Below, piece by piece: positions 1 to 9,243 of a stretch of DNA of 64,000 nucleotides. The notes below the pieces were generated by a model. That model saw nothing but the letters and a program-made list of their open reading frames with translations. It was not told the origin of the DNA and made no database searches. This DNA is from Flavobacterium litorale (GTDB lineage Bacteria > Bacteroidota > Bacteroidia > Flavobacteriales > Flavobacteriaceae). Position 1 is the stretch's first letter, and each line of letters begins with the position of its first letter. Location of the stretch: assembly GCF_019613795.1 (NCBI RefSeq), contig NZ_CP080429.1:339501-403500 (forward strand), given 5' to 3'. The position numbers and the translations under genes are program-made.

Positions 1-2
1 AT

Positions 3-122
3 TATGTAAATCGGAATTACACAAAAAATATCGATCATCTTTTTAAAAATAACTTAAATAGTATATTTTCGTTAAGCCTACGCTATTTCATCGACTACAA
101 TAGTGCTAAAAACTGGCTGTAA
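3..122 (+). CDS. C-terminal tail of an upstream gene (partial)
   Basis: One frame is open from the window edge and ends at TAA (120-122), giving about 39 residues that end in SAKNWL. The other two forward frames are broken early by stops. It stops 11 bp before gpmI, a spacing typical of adjacent co-directional genes. The fragment is too short to assign a family. It could instead be untranslated leader of gpmI. Confidence 0.4.
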   Translation, partial: YVNRNYTKNIDHLFKNNLNSIFSLSLRYFIDYNSAKNWL

Positions 123-133
123 CATTTTTTATT

Positions 134-1651
134 ATGAATAAGAAAGTAATTTTAATGATATTGGATGGTTGGGGAAAATCGCCCGACCCAAAAGTATCGG
201 CAATAGATAATGCTAAAACACCTTTTATAGATAGCCTGTACCACAACTACCCTAGTGCAGTATTACGCACGGACGGACTTAATGTTGGGCTGCCCGAAGG
301 GCAAATGGGTAACAGCGAAGTAGGGCACATGAATTTGGGTGCGGGGCGCATTGTATACCAAGACCTTGTAAAAATAAACCTTGCCGTAGCAGAAAAAACC
401 TTAGCAGCAGAAAAAGCATTAGCCGATGCGCTAGCCTACGCTAAAAACAACAATAAAAAAGTACATCTGTTAGGTTTAGTTTCCGATGGAGGCGTGCACT
501 CGCATATAAACCACCTAAAAGGCTTGGTCGATGCTACCGAAGCCTATAATTTGGACAATGTGTATATACACGCCTTTACTGATGGTAGGGATGTAGACCC
601 AAAATCGGGCGCAGGGTTTATTACTGATATAGAAGATTATATTAAAGATACTAAGGTACAACTAGCCTCTGTAGTAGGGCGTTATTATGCTATGGACAGG
701 GATAAACGCTGGGAGCGCGTAAAACTAGCGTACGATTTGTTGGTTAACGGCGCAGGAACACCAACCACCAACGCTGTAGCTAGCATTGAAAAAAGTTATG
801 ACGATGGCGTTACCGACGAGTTTATTAAACCCATACTCATGACGACCGATGGCACTACACCTGTAGCTACCATTGGAGAAGATGACGTAGTGATATTCTT
901 TAACTTTAGAACGGATAGAGGACGCCAGCTTACGGAGGTATTAACCCAGTTTGATGTACACGAGCAGAACATGCATAAAATGAACCTGTACTATGTTACC
1001 ATGACGAATTATGATGATAACTTTACAGGAATGCATGTTATTTACGATAAAGACAACCTAACCGAAACGCTGGGCGAGGTAGTTGCCAAGCACAGTAAAA
1101 AGCAAATTCGTATTGCCGAAACCGAAAAATACCCGCATGTTACCTTCTTCTTTTCGGGAGGACGTGAAGAACCTTTTGAGGGCGAGCAACGCTTGCTATG
1201 CCCATCGCCAAAAGTAGCTACCTACGATTTACAACCCGAAATGAGTGCCTACGACCTGAAAGATGCACTTATACCTGAACTAAAAAAAGGCGAAACCGAT
1301 TTTGTGTGCCTTAATTTTGCCAATGGCGATATGGTGGGGCATACAGGTGTTATGGAAGCCGCTATTAAAGCCTGCGAAGCGGTTGACGATTGCGCCAAAC
1401 AGGTTATTGAAACAGCATTGGATAATAATTACACCACTATTGTAATTGCCGATCACGGGAATTGCGAAACTATGGTAAACCCCGATGGTAGCCCAAACAC
1501 GGCGCATACTACCAACCCCGTACCTATTATACTAGTAGATAAAGAAATAAAACAGATTAATGATGGTGTACTGGGCGATATTGCACCAACCATACTAGCA
1601 CTTATGGGCATACCACAACCCAAAGCCATGACGAGGCATTCGTTACTGTAA
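134..1651 (+). CDS. gpmI: 2,3-bisphosphoglycerate-independent phosphoglycerate mutase
   Basis: Interconverts 3- and 2-phosphoglycerate in glycolysis and gluconeogenesis in the cytoplasm, using two metal ions (Mn2+ in many homologues). The 505 residues match the usual iPGM length of about 510. The N-terminal metal motif (ILDGWG) is present. The phosphoserine motif GNSEVGHMNLGAGR carries the nucleophile near Ser61, and the alkaline-phosphatase-fold motif ADHGNCE appears near the C-terminus, followed by a terminal TARHSLL-like end. The ATG start lies directly before MNKKVILMILDGWG, the normal N-terminus. A strong hairpin terminator follows. Assignment is firm. Confidence 0.97.
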   Translation: MNKKVILMILDGWGKSPDPKVSAIDNAKTPFIDSLYHNYPSAVLRTDGLNVGLPEGQMGNSEVGHMNLGAGRIVYQDLVKINLAVAEKTLAAEKALADALAYAKNNNKKVHLLGLVSDGGVHSHINHLKGLVDATEAYNLDNVYIHAFTDGRDVDPKSGAGFITDIEDYIKDTKVQLASVVGRYYAMDRDKRWERVKLAYDLLVNGAGTPTTNAVASIEKSYDDGVTDEFIKPILMTTDGTTPVATIGEDDVVIFFNFRTDRGRQLTEVLTQFDVHEQNMHKMNLYYVTMTNYDDNFTGMHVIYDKDNLTETLGEVVAKHSKKQIRIAETEKYPHVTFFFSGGREEPFEGEQRLLCPSPKVATYDLQPEMSAYDLKDALIPELKKGETDFVCLNFANGDMVGHTGVMEAAIKACEAVDDCAKQVIETALDNNYTTIVIADHGNCETMVNPDGSPNTAHTTNPVPIILVDKEIKQINDGVLGDIAPTILALMGIPQPKAMTRHSLL

Positions 1652-1675
1652 TTAAACGTATTACTATAAAAATTA

Positions 1676-1710
1676 AAGCCTGCTCAAACAACTGAGCAGG
1701 CTTCCTTTTT
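1676..1710 (+). terminator. Rho-independent terminator after gpmI
   Basis: An 11-bp perfect stem (1676-1686 with 1693-1703), a 6-nt loop and a T-rich tail. It lies between gpmI and the convergent CoA-transferase gene and may serve both. Confidence 0.85.
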
Positions 1711-1754
1711 AAACAACCATTATTTAAAAAATCTAGATTAATCTAGCAACTTAA

Positions 1755-3026
1755 CTATCGTTTAAACGCGTTAAAATAATCGCGGTCTATATTTTCCCTA
1801 TGGTCGGGGTGGGCAACATTTATAAGCGCTGCTGCACGTTGTTTTAGTGTTTTTCCGTACAAATCGGCAATACCGTATTCGGTAACAACATACTGCACGT
1901 GCGAGCGTGTTGTTACTACCCCTGCCCCTTCTTTAAGAAAAGGTACAATTCTGTTTGCCCCTTTTTTAGTAACCGATGGCAATGCTATAATGGCTTTACC
2001 GCCTTCGCTAAGTGATGCACCACGAATAAAATCCATTTGCCCACCAACACCCGAGTACATTCGGCAACCAATAGAGTCGGCGCAAACCTGCCCCGTAAGG
2101 TCAACCTCAATAGCCGAATTAATGGCTACCATCTTTTTATTTTTACGAATTACCGCCGTATCATTTACAAACGACGATTCGCGCATTTCAATAAACGGAT
2201 TATTATCTACAAAATCGTACAACCGTTTAGAGCCTATTAAAAATGTAGCCAATGCCCTACCGCGTACCGTACCTTTGTAGTTGCAATTAATAACATCTTT
2301 TTCAATCAAATCAATAACCCCATCGGAGAACATTTCGGTATGCAACCCTAAGTTTTTATGGTTGTTAAGGTTTGCCAGTGCCGCATTGGGTATAGAGCCT
2401 ATACCCATTTGTAAAGTACTTTCGTCCTCTATTAACGAGGCTACAAATGCACCTATCTTCTCCTCTTGTGCTGTTATAGCAGTAGGCTCGTGCGCATAAA
2501 TTGGGCTGTCTACTTCAACCAAATAATCAATTTCAGATACATGGATAACGCCATCGCCAAACGTTCGGGGCATTTGGGGGTTAACCTGTGCCACTACATA
2601 ATTGGCATTTTCTATGGCTGCTACGGTAGCCTCTACCGATACGCCTAAGGAGCAATACCCGTGGTTATCGGGTACGGATACTTGTATAAAAGCTACATCC
2701 AACGGCAATACATTCCTACGGAACAAACGGGGTAGCTCACTTAAAAACACAGGCGTGTACGACCCATTGCCTGCTGCAAGGGTATGCCTTACATTTTTAC
2801 CAATAAAAAACGAATTAACATGGAAACTTTCGCTCAAATCGGGGTTAGCATAAGCTGCTTCGCCTTCTGTGTGTAGGTGGCATATTTCTACATTTTTTAA
2901 TTCGCTAGCGCGTTCTGCTAATGCTTTGGTTAGTATTGTAGGGGTGGCTGCTGCTGCCTGCACGTATACCCTATTATCTGATTTTACAACTTGTACGGCT
3001 TCTGCCGCAGTTACATACTTACTCAT
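1755..3026 (-). CDS. acetyl-CoA hydrolase/transferase family protein
   Basis: A 423-residue member of the Cat1/4-hydroxybutyrate CoA-transferase family, which moves CoA between acyl-CoA and carboxylates or hydrolyses acetyl-CoA. Visible features are the N-terminal family stretch, the GIGSIPNAAL motif, a likely catalytic glutamate in LHTEMFSDG, and the C-terminal YVVTEYGIADLYGK block typical of the family. The exact substrate cannot be read from sequence; acetate, succinate or butyrate are possible. It is a single-gene unit, convergent with gpmI and divergent from the tetR-exporter operon. A promoter box at 3044-3051 supports the ATG at 3026. Confidence 0.88.
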   Translation of the reverse strand: MSKYVTAAEAVQVVKSDNRVYVQAAAATPTILTKALAERASELKNVEICHLHTEGEAAYANPDLSESFHVNSFFIGKNVRHTLAAGNGSYTPVFLSELPRLFRRNVLPLDVAFIQVSVPDNHGYCSLGVSVEATVAAIENANYVVAQVNPQMPRTFGDGVIHVSEIDYLVEVDSPIYAHEPTAITAQEEKIGAFVASLIEDESTLQMGIGSIPNAALANLNNHKNLGLHTEMFSDGVIDLIEKDVINCNYKGTVRGRALATFLIGSKRLYDFVDNNPFIEMRESSFVNDTAVIRKNKKMVAINSAIEVDLTGQVCADSIGCRMYSGVGGQMDFIRGASLSEGGKAIIALPSVTKKGANRIVPFLKEGAGVVTTRSHVQYVVTEYGIADLYGKTLKQRAAALINVAHPDHRENIDRDYFNAFKR

Positions 3027-3043
3027 ACCTAAAAAATTTACTG

Positions 3044-3051
3044 CAAAATTA
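3044..3051 (-). promoter_or_regulatory. -7 promoter box of the CoA-transferase gene
   Basis: On the minus strand this reads TAATTTTG, matching the Bacteroidota -7 consensus TAnnTTTG, 18 bp upstream of the ATG at 3026. Confidence 0.6.
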
Positions 3052-3123
3052 GTGGCTAAGCTATTGGCAAAACATGATAATTCTCACTTTTAGCTATTTT
3101 TTGGAGTACTAAAAAAAAGTTAA

Positions 3124-3141
3124 ACTTTCAAAAATGAAAGT
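3124..3141. promoter_or_regulatory. Candidate TetR operator
   Basis: Perfect inverted repeat ACTTTCA-AAAA-TGAAAGT (7-bp arms, 4-nt spacer) lying just upstream of the -7 box at 3150-3157, where a bound repressor would block the tetR-exporter promoter. TetR-family regulators commonly bind such short palindromes next to their own gene. The link to this TetR protein is inferred. Confidence 0.5.
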
Positions 3142-3149
3142 ATTACTAT

Positions 3150-3157
3150 TATATTTG
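3150..3157 (+). promoter_or_regulatory. -7 promoter box of the tetR-exporter operon
   Basis: TATATTTG matches TAnnTTTG and lies 18 bp before the ATG at 3176. It therefore argues against the upstream in-frame ATG at 3134, which would precede the transcription start. Confidence 0.65.
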
Positions 3158-3175
3158 CATAAAATAATTTCAACT

Positions 3176-3850
3176 ATGCAATCTCTTCTTTCAAACCTAA
3201 AAATACAGGTGAATGAAAAAACGTATGTGAAGGATCCAGAGACCTCGGTGCTAGGCAGAAAGATTATTAAAGAAAGTATCTTTTTGATTGACGAACTGGG
3301 TTTTGATAATTTTACGTTTAAAAAGTTGGGCGAACGTATTGGTTCCAACGAAAGTTCATTATACCGCTACTTCGAAAACAAACATAAACTTTTGGTATAC
3401 CTGTCTTCATGGTATTGGAGTTGGATGGAGTACAAACTCATATTTAGCACGGCTAACATTACAGACTCGTATAAAAAGCTGGTAAAAGCCATTACAATAG
3501 TTACCGAAAAAATTGAGGACGACGATAGTACGGCGCACATAAACGAATCGGTACTTAACCGAATTATTATTACAGAGTTTACCAAAACCTTTTTAACCAA
3601 AGAGGTAGACGAGGAAAATAAAGAAGGTTTCTTTTTGATTTATAAAAGAGTTATAAAACGAATTGTAGCTATTGTAAAAGAGGTAAACCCTGAATACCCC
3701 TACCCCGAAAGCTTGGTTAGCACAACTATAGAGGGTGCACTGCACCAACACTTCCTTAAAGATCATTTAAAAAGCATTACAAACTGTAACGAAAAAACGA
3801 GTCCTTGCGATTTCTTTTTACACTTGGTTAGTAAAACTATAAAACCTTAA
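3176..3850 (+). CDS. TetR/AcrR family transcriptional regulator
   Basis: A 224-residue one-component regulator. The N-terminal helix-turn-helix region around residues 30-75 includes LIDELGFDNFTFKKLGERIG, then SSLYRYFENKHKLLVYLSSWYW, the TetR_N signature. The rest would be the ligand-binding and dimerisation domain, whose ligand is unknown. An in-frame ATG at 3134 would add 14 residues, but a promoter box lies inside that extension. The gene stops 6 bp before the ABC exporter gene and is presumably the local repressor, acting on the palindrome at 3124-3141 (inference). Confidence 0.85.
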   Translation: MQSLLSNLKIQVNEKTYVKDPETSVLGRKIIKESIFLIDELGFDNFTFKKLGERIGSNESSLYRYFENKHKLLVYLSSWYWSWMEYKLIFSTANITDSYKKLVKAITIVTEKIEDDDSTAHINESVLNRIIITEFTKTFLTKEVDEENKEGFFLIYKRVIKRIVAIVKEVNPEYPYPESLVSTTIEGALHQHFLKDHLKSITNCNEKTSPCDFFLHLVSKTIKP

Positions 3851-3856
3851 AGTACC

Positions 3857-5515
3857 ATGACCCCATTAAGACGATTTTACAACCTGTTGAGCTTGGATAA
3901 AAAAGATGTCTATCAAATTCTATTTTATGCTGCGTTTGCAGGTCTTATTAGCCTCTCGCTACCACTAGGCATACAGGCTATTATTAACTTTATCCAAAGT
4001 GGGCAAATTAGTGTGTCGTGGATAGTACTCATTTTTGTGGTTACACTAGGGGTAGGCTTTGGCGGAATACTGTCGTTAATGCAATTGCGAATTACGGAGA
4101 ATTTACAGCAAAAAATATTTGTACGCTCATCGTTTGAGTTTACATGGCGTTTTCCTAAAATTAAGTTTAACGAGTTGTACAATAGCTATCCGCCAGAATT
4201 GGCAAACCGCTTTTTCGATACGCTATCCATACAAAAAGGAACGTCCAAGCTGTTACTCGATTTTTCTGCGGCATTACTACAAATAAGTTTTGGTATTATA
4301 TTACTCTCTATATACCATCCGTTTTTTATTTTGTTTGGAGTATTACTGCTGTTACTTTTATACCTAATTTTTAAATTCTCGTTTGCAACAGGTTTAGATA
4401 CCAGTATGAAAGAATCTAAATTTAAATATAAAGCTGCCTACTGGATTCAGGAAGTAGCCCGAAATAGCAGTACATTTAAAAGCAAACTTAACTCGGAGTA
4501 TGCACTTACTAAAAACGATAATTTAGTGAGCGACTATATTAGCTACAGAGAAAAGCACTTTAACGTTATTAAAAGGCAGTACTCGCAGTTAATATTGTTT
4601 AAAGTTATTATTACGGCATCCCTACTTTCTATAGGAGGGTATTTAGTACTCAACCAACAAATGAATATTGGGCAGTTTGTTGCTGCCGAAATTATAATAC
4701 TATTGGTAATTAACTCTGTAGAAAAAGTAATTGTAGGGCTAGAAACGTTTTATGACGTACTTACATCTATAGAGAAAATAGGACAGGTTAGCGACTTACG
4801 TGTAGAAGAATCTACTGAAATTACACATAGTACACCACAAGACCATTTAAAATTAGAGATGGACAACATCCAATACCGTTTTCCAGGTTCGGATAAAGAT
4901 GCGCTGAAGAATATTTCGCTTTGTATAGAAGCTAGCGAAAAAATATACGTAAGCGGTCGTAATGGTTCTGGAAAATCGACATTAGTCCGAATGTTATCGG
5001 GCTATTTAGAGCCTGATTATGGAGCTTTTTATATTAACGATGCTCGATTTAATAAAGTGGACCAAGATATATACCGCGCGCAAATAGGCGTTGTAATGCA
5101 AGGTGAAACGCCTTTTGAAGGCTCAATTTTAGAGAATATTACATTTAACAACCCATCCATAACTGCCGAAAGGCTGCGGTGGGCACTGGATAGTGTTAAT
5201 CTATCGTCGTTCATAAAAACATTACCACAAGGGTTAGATACACGTATATACCCTGAGGGCAGACAACTATCGGCATCGAATGCGCAAAAAATAATGTTAG
5301 CCCGAAATATTATACACAAACCCAAAATACTATTTTTAGAAGACCCTACAGACAAAATGGATGAAACTACTGCAAAAGGTATTGTTGATTTCCTTTTTGA
5401 TGACGAGCACGACTGGACGGTAGTAGTATCGTCAGTAAACCGCTATTGGAAATCGAAATGTACCCGACAAATTATGATGGGTAACGGAGAAATTGTAGAA
5501 GACATTAAACTTTAA
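3857..5515 (+). CDS. ABC exporter, fused permease-ATPase with degenerate ATPase motifs
   Basis: A 552-residue half-transporter: transmembrane domain over about residues 1-300, nucleotide-binding domain over about 330-552. It resembles type I secretion HlyB-like ABC proteins but lacks an N-terminal peptidase domain. The Walker A motif GRNGSGKST (about 367-375) and the Q-loop glutamine (VVMQGETPF) are intact. The signature motif is LSASN (471-475) rather than LSGGQ. Walker B ends in Glu-Asp (495-496) rather than Asp-Glu. No histidine is found where the H-loop should be (VVVSSVNRYW, about 524-533). With the HlyD and TolC partners downstream it should form a trans-envelope exporter; the substrate is unknown. 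ATPase activity may be weak or unusual. Confidence 0.87.
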   Translation: MTPLRRFYNLLSLDKKDVYQILFYAAFAGLISLSLPLGIQAIINFIQSGQISVSWIVLIFVVTLGVGFGGILSLMQLRITENLQQKIFVRSSFEFTWRFPKIKFNELYNSYPPELANRFFDTLSIQKGTSKLLLDFSAALLQISFGIILLSIYHPFFILFGVLLLLLLYLIFKFSFATGLDTSMKESKFKYKAAYWIQEVARNSSTFKSKLNSEYALTKNDNLVSDYISYREKHFNVIKRQYSQLILFKVIITASLLSIGGYLVLNQQMNIGQFVAAEIIILLVINSVEKVIVGLETFYDVLTSIEKIGQVSDLRVEESTEITHSTPQDHLKLEMDNIQYRFPGSDKDALKNISLCIEASEKIYVSGRNGSGKSTLVRMLSGYLEPDYGAFYINDARFNKVDQDIYRAQIGVVMQGETPFEGSILENITFNNPSITAERLRWALDSVNLSSFIKTLPQGLDTRIYPEGRQLSASNAQKIMLARNIIHKPKILFLEDPTDKMDETTAKGIVDFLFDDEHDWTVVVSSVNRYWKSKCTRQIMMGNGEIVEDIKL

Positions 5516-5520
5516 TTGCC

Positions 5521-6873
5521 ATGCTAAATATATCACGTAACGACCAAGTACATATAAGCAGCGGAAAATACCGAACGGTAAACAGCTTAATAGCAAGACC
5601 TCACTATAAGGTACTCAACAAAATTATACTGGGTATGGCTTTAGTAGGTGTTATAGCATTGTTTTTACCTTGGACACAAAATATATCGGGTAGAGGCTCG
5701 GTAACTACACTAAAACCAGGGCAACGACCACAAACGGTACAAACCATTATTGGAGGACAGATTGAAAAGTGGTACGTACAAGAGGGTGACTTTGTAAAAA
5801 AAGGTGATACTATACTATTTATATCGGAGGTTAAGGATGATTACTTTGACCCTAATTTAGTACAGAACACTAAACAACAGGTAGATGCCAAAAAAATGGC
5901 GGTAGATTCGTACGGTGGTAAAGTAAATGCGCTAGAAATGCAGGTAGAATCGCTAAAAAGAGAACAACTACTAAAACTGGAGCAAGCGCAAAATAAAATA
6001 CGACAGGCACAACTGAAAGTAGTAAGCGATAGTATGGATTTGGAAGCCGCAAAAACCAATTTGCGCATTGCCCAAACGCAATTTAAACGTTCTACAACAC
6101 TAAACGAAGAGGGATTAAAAGAACTAACCGATGTAGAAGCAAAAAAATTAAAACTACAAGAAACAGAAGCAAAAATAATAACACAAGAGAACAAGCTTCT
6201 TGAAAGTAAAAACAAGCTTATTAATACCCGTGTAGAAATTAACCGATTAAAAGCAGAGTATGCCGAAAAAATATCCAAAGCCAGTAGCGATAAATTTACC
6301 GCATTAAGCAACCAATACGATACCGAGGCACAAGTAAACAAGCTGGAAAACCAATATGTAAATTACAGCATTCGTAACGGGTTATACTATGTACGTGCAC
6401 CACAAACGGGTTACGTAAACCGTGCACTACAGGCAGGGCTTGGCGAAACAATTAAAGAGGGTACACCCGTAGTAAGCATTATGCCATCGGATTACGATAT
6501 TGCTGTAGAAACGTATGTAGACCCTATAGATTTACCACTAATAAGCAAAGGCGAAAAAGTACGCGTATGGTTTGATGGTTGGCCTACCATTGTATTTTCA
6601 GGATGGCCCGGTATGTCCTACGGTACATTTGGTGGGCGCATTGTAGCCATAGAAAATTTTATTAGCCCCAACGGTAAATACAGGATACTTATAGCCCCTG
6701 ATAAAAATGAAGAAGAGTGGCCTGAGCAACTTAGTATAGGCGCAGGAGCGCAAACCATAGCCCTGCTAAATACAGTACCCGTTTGGTACGAATTATGGCG
6801 AGTACTTAACGGTTTTCCACCCAACTACTATGATACACAAGGTACTGATGGAGGCAAAAAGGATAAAAAGTAA
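5521..6873 (+). CDS. HlyD family periplasmic adaptor (membrane fusion protein)
   Basis: A 450-residue adaptor linking the inner-membrane ABC exporter to the outer-membrane TolC-like channel. One transmembrane helix lies at about residues 34-52 (ILGMALVGVIALFLPW). A biotinyl/lipoyl-like hairpin follows at about 70-100 (VQTIIGGQIEKWYVQEGDFV), then a long Lys/Glu/Gln-rich coiled coil at about 130-275. The second lipoyl half follows (YVRAPQTGYVNRAL), then a beta-barrel region. It starts 5 bp after the ABC gene and ends 5 bp before the TolC gene, so a single transcript is very likely. Confidence 0.9.
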   Translation: MLNISRNDQVHISSGKYRTVNSLIARPHYKVLNKIILGMALVGVIALFLPWTQNISGRGSVTTLKPGQRPQTVQTIIGGQIEKWYVQEGDFVKKGDTILFISEVKDDYFDPNLVQNTKQQVDAKKMAVDSYGGKVNALEMQVESLKREQLLKLEQAQNKIRQAQLKVVSDSMDLEAAKTNLRIAQTQFKRSTTLNEEGLKELTDVEAKKLKLQETEAKIITQENKLLESKNKLINTRVEINRLKAEYAEKISKASSDKFTALSNQYDTEAQVNKLENQYVNYSIRNGLYYVRAPQTGYVNRALQAGLGETIKEGTPVVSIMPSDYDIAVETYVDPIDLPLISKGEKVRVWFDGWPTIVFSGWPGMSYGTFGGRIVAIENFISPNGKYRILIAPDKNEEEWPEQLSIGAGAQTIALLNTVPVWYELWRVLNGFPPNYYDTQGTDGGKKDKK

Positions 6874-6878
6874 TACAA

Positions 6879-8279
6879 ATGACAATACAACAGTATATAT
6901 ACTGCTTTTTAGCATTTTTTATAGCGCTTAACCTCGTACAAGCACAAGAATTTGAAGAGGATGTACTTACTTTTAACGAGTACTTAGGCTATGTAAAAAA
7001 GTACCACCCTATTGTAAAACAAGCCAACCTAGAAATAGACAAGGCACAGGCGCAACTCATGGAAGCCCGTGGGGGTTTTGACCCTAAAGTAGAGGTAGAT
7101 TATGATGCTAAAGAATTTAAAGATAGTGAGTATTACTCATTACTAACCAGTAGTTTTAAAATACCAACATGGTACGGCATAGAAATAAAAGCAGGTTTTG
7201 ATAATAGCGAAGGTGTTTTCCTTAATCCACAAAACACTATGCCCAACCAAGGGCTTACATCGTTGGGTATTACAGTACCGTTAGGGCAAGGGCTTTTTAT
7301 AAACCAACGTATGGCAGATGTTAGGGCAGCAAAACTACAAATACAGCTAAGCGAATCGGAGCGAAAACTAGAAGCCATATTAGTATTATATGATGCCGCA
7401 GAAGCCTACTTTACTTGGAAACGAAGCTACGACGAAACCAAATTGTACGAAAATTATTTGGAGTACGCACGTGTACGTTATAAAGGTGTAGAAACACTTA
7501 TTGAGCAAGGCGATAAACCCGCCATAGATAGTGTGGAAGCGGGAATTACAGTAAAAAACAGACGCTTAAATTTAGAAAACTCACAATTAAAGTTAACAAA
7601 AGCAAAGCTAGGTTTAGCCAATTATTTATGGATAACCGATATACCCGTAGAGCTTGAGGACAACGTAATTCCTGAAGAGAATTTAATGGTAACCGTACAA
7701 GAAACACTACGAACAAACAACCTAATAACCGAGACAAGTTTTATTGATAGCCATCCTAAAATCCTCGCGTTAGAAAATAAGATATCCATCTTGGATGTAG
7801 ATAGGAGGTTAAGAGCCAATATGCTACTTCCAAAAATAGATGTGGGGTACCATTACCTATCCGAACCCTCTAACTTTAATAACTATAGGTTTGAAGATTA
7901 TAAAATAGGCATCAACTTTGCCTTTCCTATTTTTTTACGAAAAGAACGGGGTAAACTAAAACTCGCCAAGCTAAAAATACAAGACACCCAATTTGAGTTG
8001 GATAGTGAGCGGGTAACACTTAAGAACAAGATTGATGCGCAGCAAACAGAAATACAATCGCTGCAAAAACAAAAGCAAATAATCGACCAACTTGTGGAGA
8101 GTTACGCAACCATGCTACGAGCCGAAGAACGTTTGTTTACCTTCGGCGAAAGCTCATTGTTCCTTATCAACTCACGCGAAAACAAACTCGTAAGCGAGCG
8201 TATTTCTCAAATAGATATCGAAAACAGGTTTTACATGTCCAACGCCAAGTTGTTTAAAATCTTAGCGAATCCAGATTAA
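6879..8279 (+). CDS. TolC family outer-membrane efflux protein
   Basis: A 466-residue outer-membrane channel component with an N-terminal signal peptide (residues 1-22, ending in LVQAQ). It is mostly long alpha-helical segments, with a repeated layout of two halves as in TolC/OEP proteins. The FNEYLGYVKKYHPIVKQANL segment is the usual first helix. It is the last gene of the tetR-ABC-hlyD-tolC operon, and map follows with its own promoter. Together with the two preceding genes it completes a tripartite exporter. Confidence 0.9.
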   Translation: MTIQQYIYCFLAFFIALNLVQAQEFEEDVLTFNEYLGYVKKYHPIVKQANLEIDKAQAQLMEARGGFDPKVEVDYDAKEFKDSEYYSLLTSSFKIPTWYGIEIKAGFDNSEGVFLNPQNTMPNQGLTSLGITVPLGQGLFINQRMADVRAAKLQIQLSESERKLEAILVLYDAAEAYFTWKRSYDETKLYENYLEYARVRYKGVETLIEQGDKPAIDSVEAGITVKNRRLNLENSQLKLTKAKLGLANYLWITDIPVELEDNVIPEENLMVTVQETLRTNNLITETSFIDSHPKILALENKISILDVDRRLRANMLLPKIDVGYHYLSEPSNFNNYRFEDYKIGINFAFPIFLRKERGKLKLAKLKIQDTQFELDSERVTLKNKIDAQQTEIQSLQKQKQIIDQLVESYATMLRAEERLFTFGESSLFLINSRENKLVSERISQIDIENRFYMSNAKLFKILANPD

Positions 8280-8294
8280 ATAATTAAAATTAGT

Positions 8295-8302
8295 TACTTT
8301 TG
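8295..8302 (+). promoter_or_regulatory. -7 promoter box of map
   Basis: TACTTTTG matches TAnnTTTG, 19 bp before the ATG at 8322. It supports that start over an in-frame TTG at 8307. Confidence 0.65.
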
Positions 8303-8321
8303 CGGATTGAAAATTAACGCA

Positions 8322-9140
8322 ATGATTATACCTAAAACACAAGAGGAAATAGAGCTAATGCGCGAAAGTGCGCTAATTGTTTCGAAAACCCTTGGCATGA
8401 TTGCCTCGGAAATAAAACCTGGTGTAACTACCCTGCATTTAGATAAGTTAGCCGAAACGTTTATTCGCGATCATGGAGCAATACCTGGATTTTTAGGATT
8501 GTACGGATGCCCCTCTACCCTACTTACTAGTGTTAACGAACAAGTAGTACACGGATTACCAACTGACCGACCTATTGAGGAGGGCGACATAGTATCGGTA
8601 GATTGTGGTGCTATTAAAAACGAATTTTATGGCGACCACGCCTACACATTTGAGATAGGTAATGTAGCCGAAGACACTAAAAAATTACTACAAATAACCA
8701 AAGAATCGCTTTACGAAGGCATCCGCCAATTTAAAAACGGAAACCGTGTAGAGGACGTAGGCTATGCCATACAAAAATATACCGAAGCACACGGCTACGG
8801 CGTAGTGCGCGATTTGGTAGGGCATGGCTTAGGGCGCAAAATGCATGAGGACCCGCAAATGCCCAACTACGGTAAACGTGGCAGAGGTAAAAAGTTTATA
8901 GAGGGTATGGTAGTAGCCATAGAGCCAATGATAAACATGGGGACTAAAAATATTAAAACCCTTAAAGATGGCTGGACAATTGTAACGCGCGATGGTAAAC
9001 CAAGTGCCCATTTTGAGCATAATGTGGCACTCGTAAACGGCAAGCCAGAGTTACTCTCTACATTTGCGTATGTGTACCAAGCATTAGGCATAAATAGTAA
9101 CGAGGAGGACGAGTTTAGGGCAGTACCGCTATCAATCTAA
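8322..9140 (+). CDS. map: type I methionyl aminopeptidase
   Basis: Removes the initiator methionine from nascent proteins in the cytoplasm. The 272 residues carry the pita-bread metalloprotease ligands: Asp in VSVDCGAI, Asp in FYGDHAYTF, His in VGHGLGRKMHEDPQ, Glu in AIEPMIN, and Glu in HFEHNVAL. The length fits the type I family, slightly extended at the C-terminus as in other Bacteroidota. Start chosen at the first ATG after the promoter box. Confidence 0.96.
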   Translation: MIIPKTQEEIELMRESALIVSKTLGMIASEIKPGVTTLHLDKLAETFIRDHGAIPGFLGLYGCPSTLLTSVNEQVVHGLPTDRPIEEGDIVSVDCGAIKNEFYGDHAYTFEIGNVAEDTKKLLQITKESLYEGIRQFKNGNRVEDVGYAIQKYTEAHGYGVVRDLVGHGLGRKMHEDPQMPNYGKRGRGKKFIEGMVVAIEPMINMGTKNIKTLKDGWTIVTRDGKPSAHFEHNVALVNGKPELLSTFAYVYQALGINSNEEDEFRAVPLSI

Positions 9141-9243
9141 TAAATAGCTTTATACAACCTGTAACACTAATTTTCGTCTTTATACAAACCAATACTTCGT
9201 TTAATAGCTAGTTATTAATAATCAGTGTTAATCAAAAAAATTC

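Noticed and set aside
3134..3175. Longer TetR start at the ATG at 3134
   Set aside because: The promoter -7 box lies inside this extension, so it would not be transcribed.
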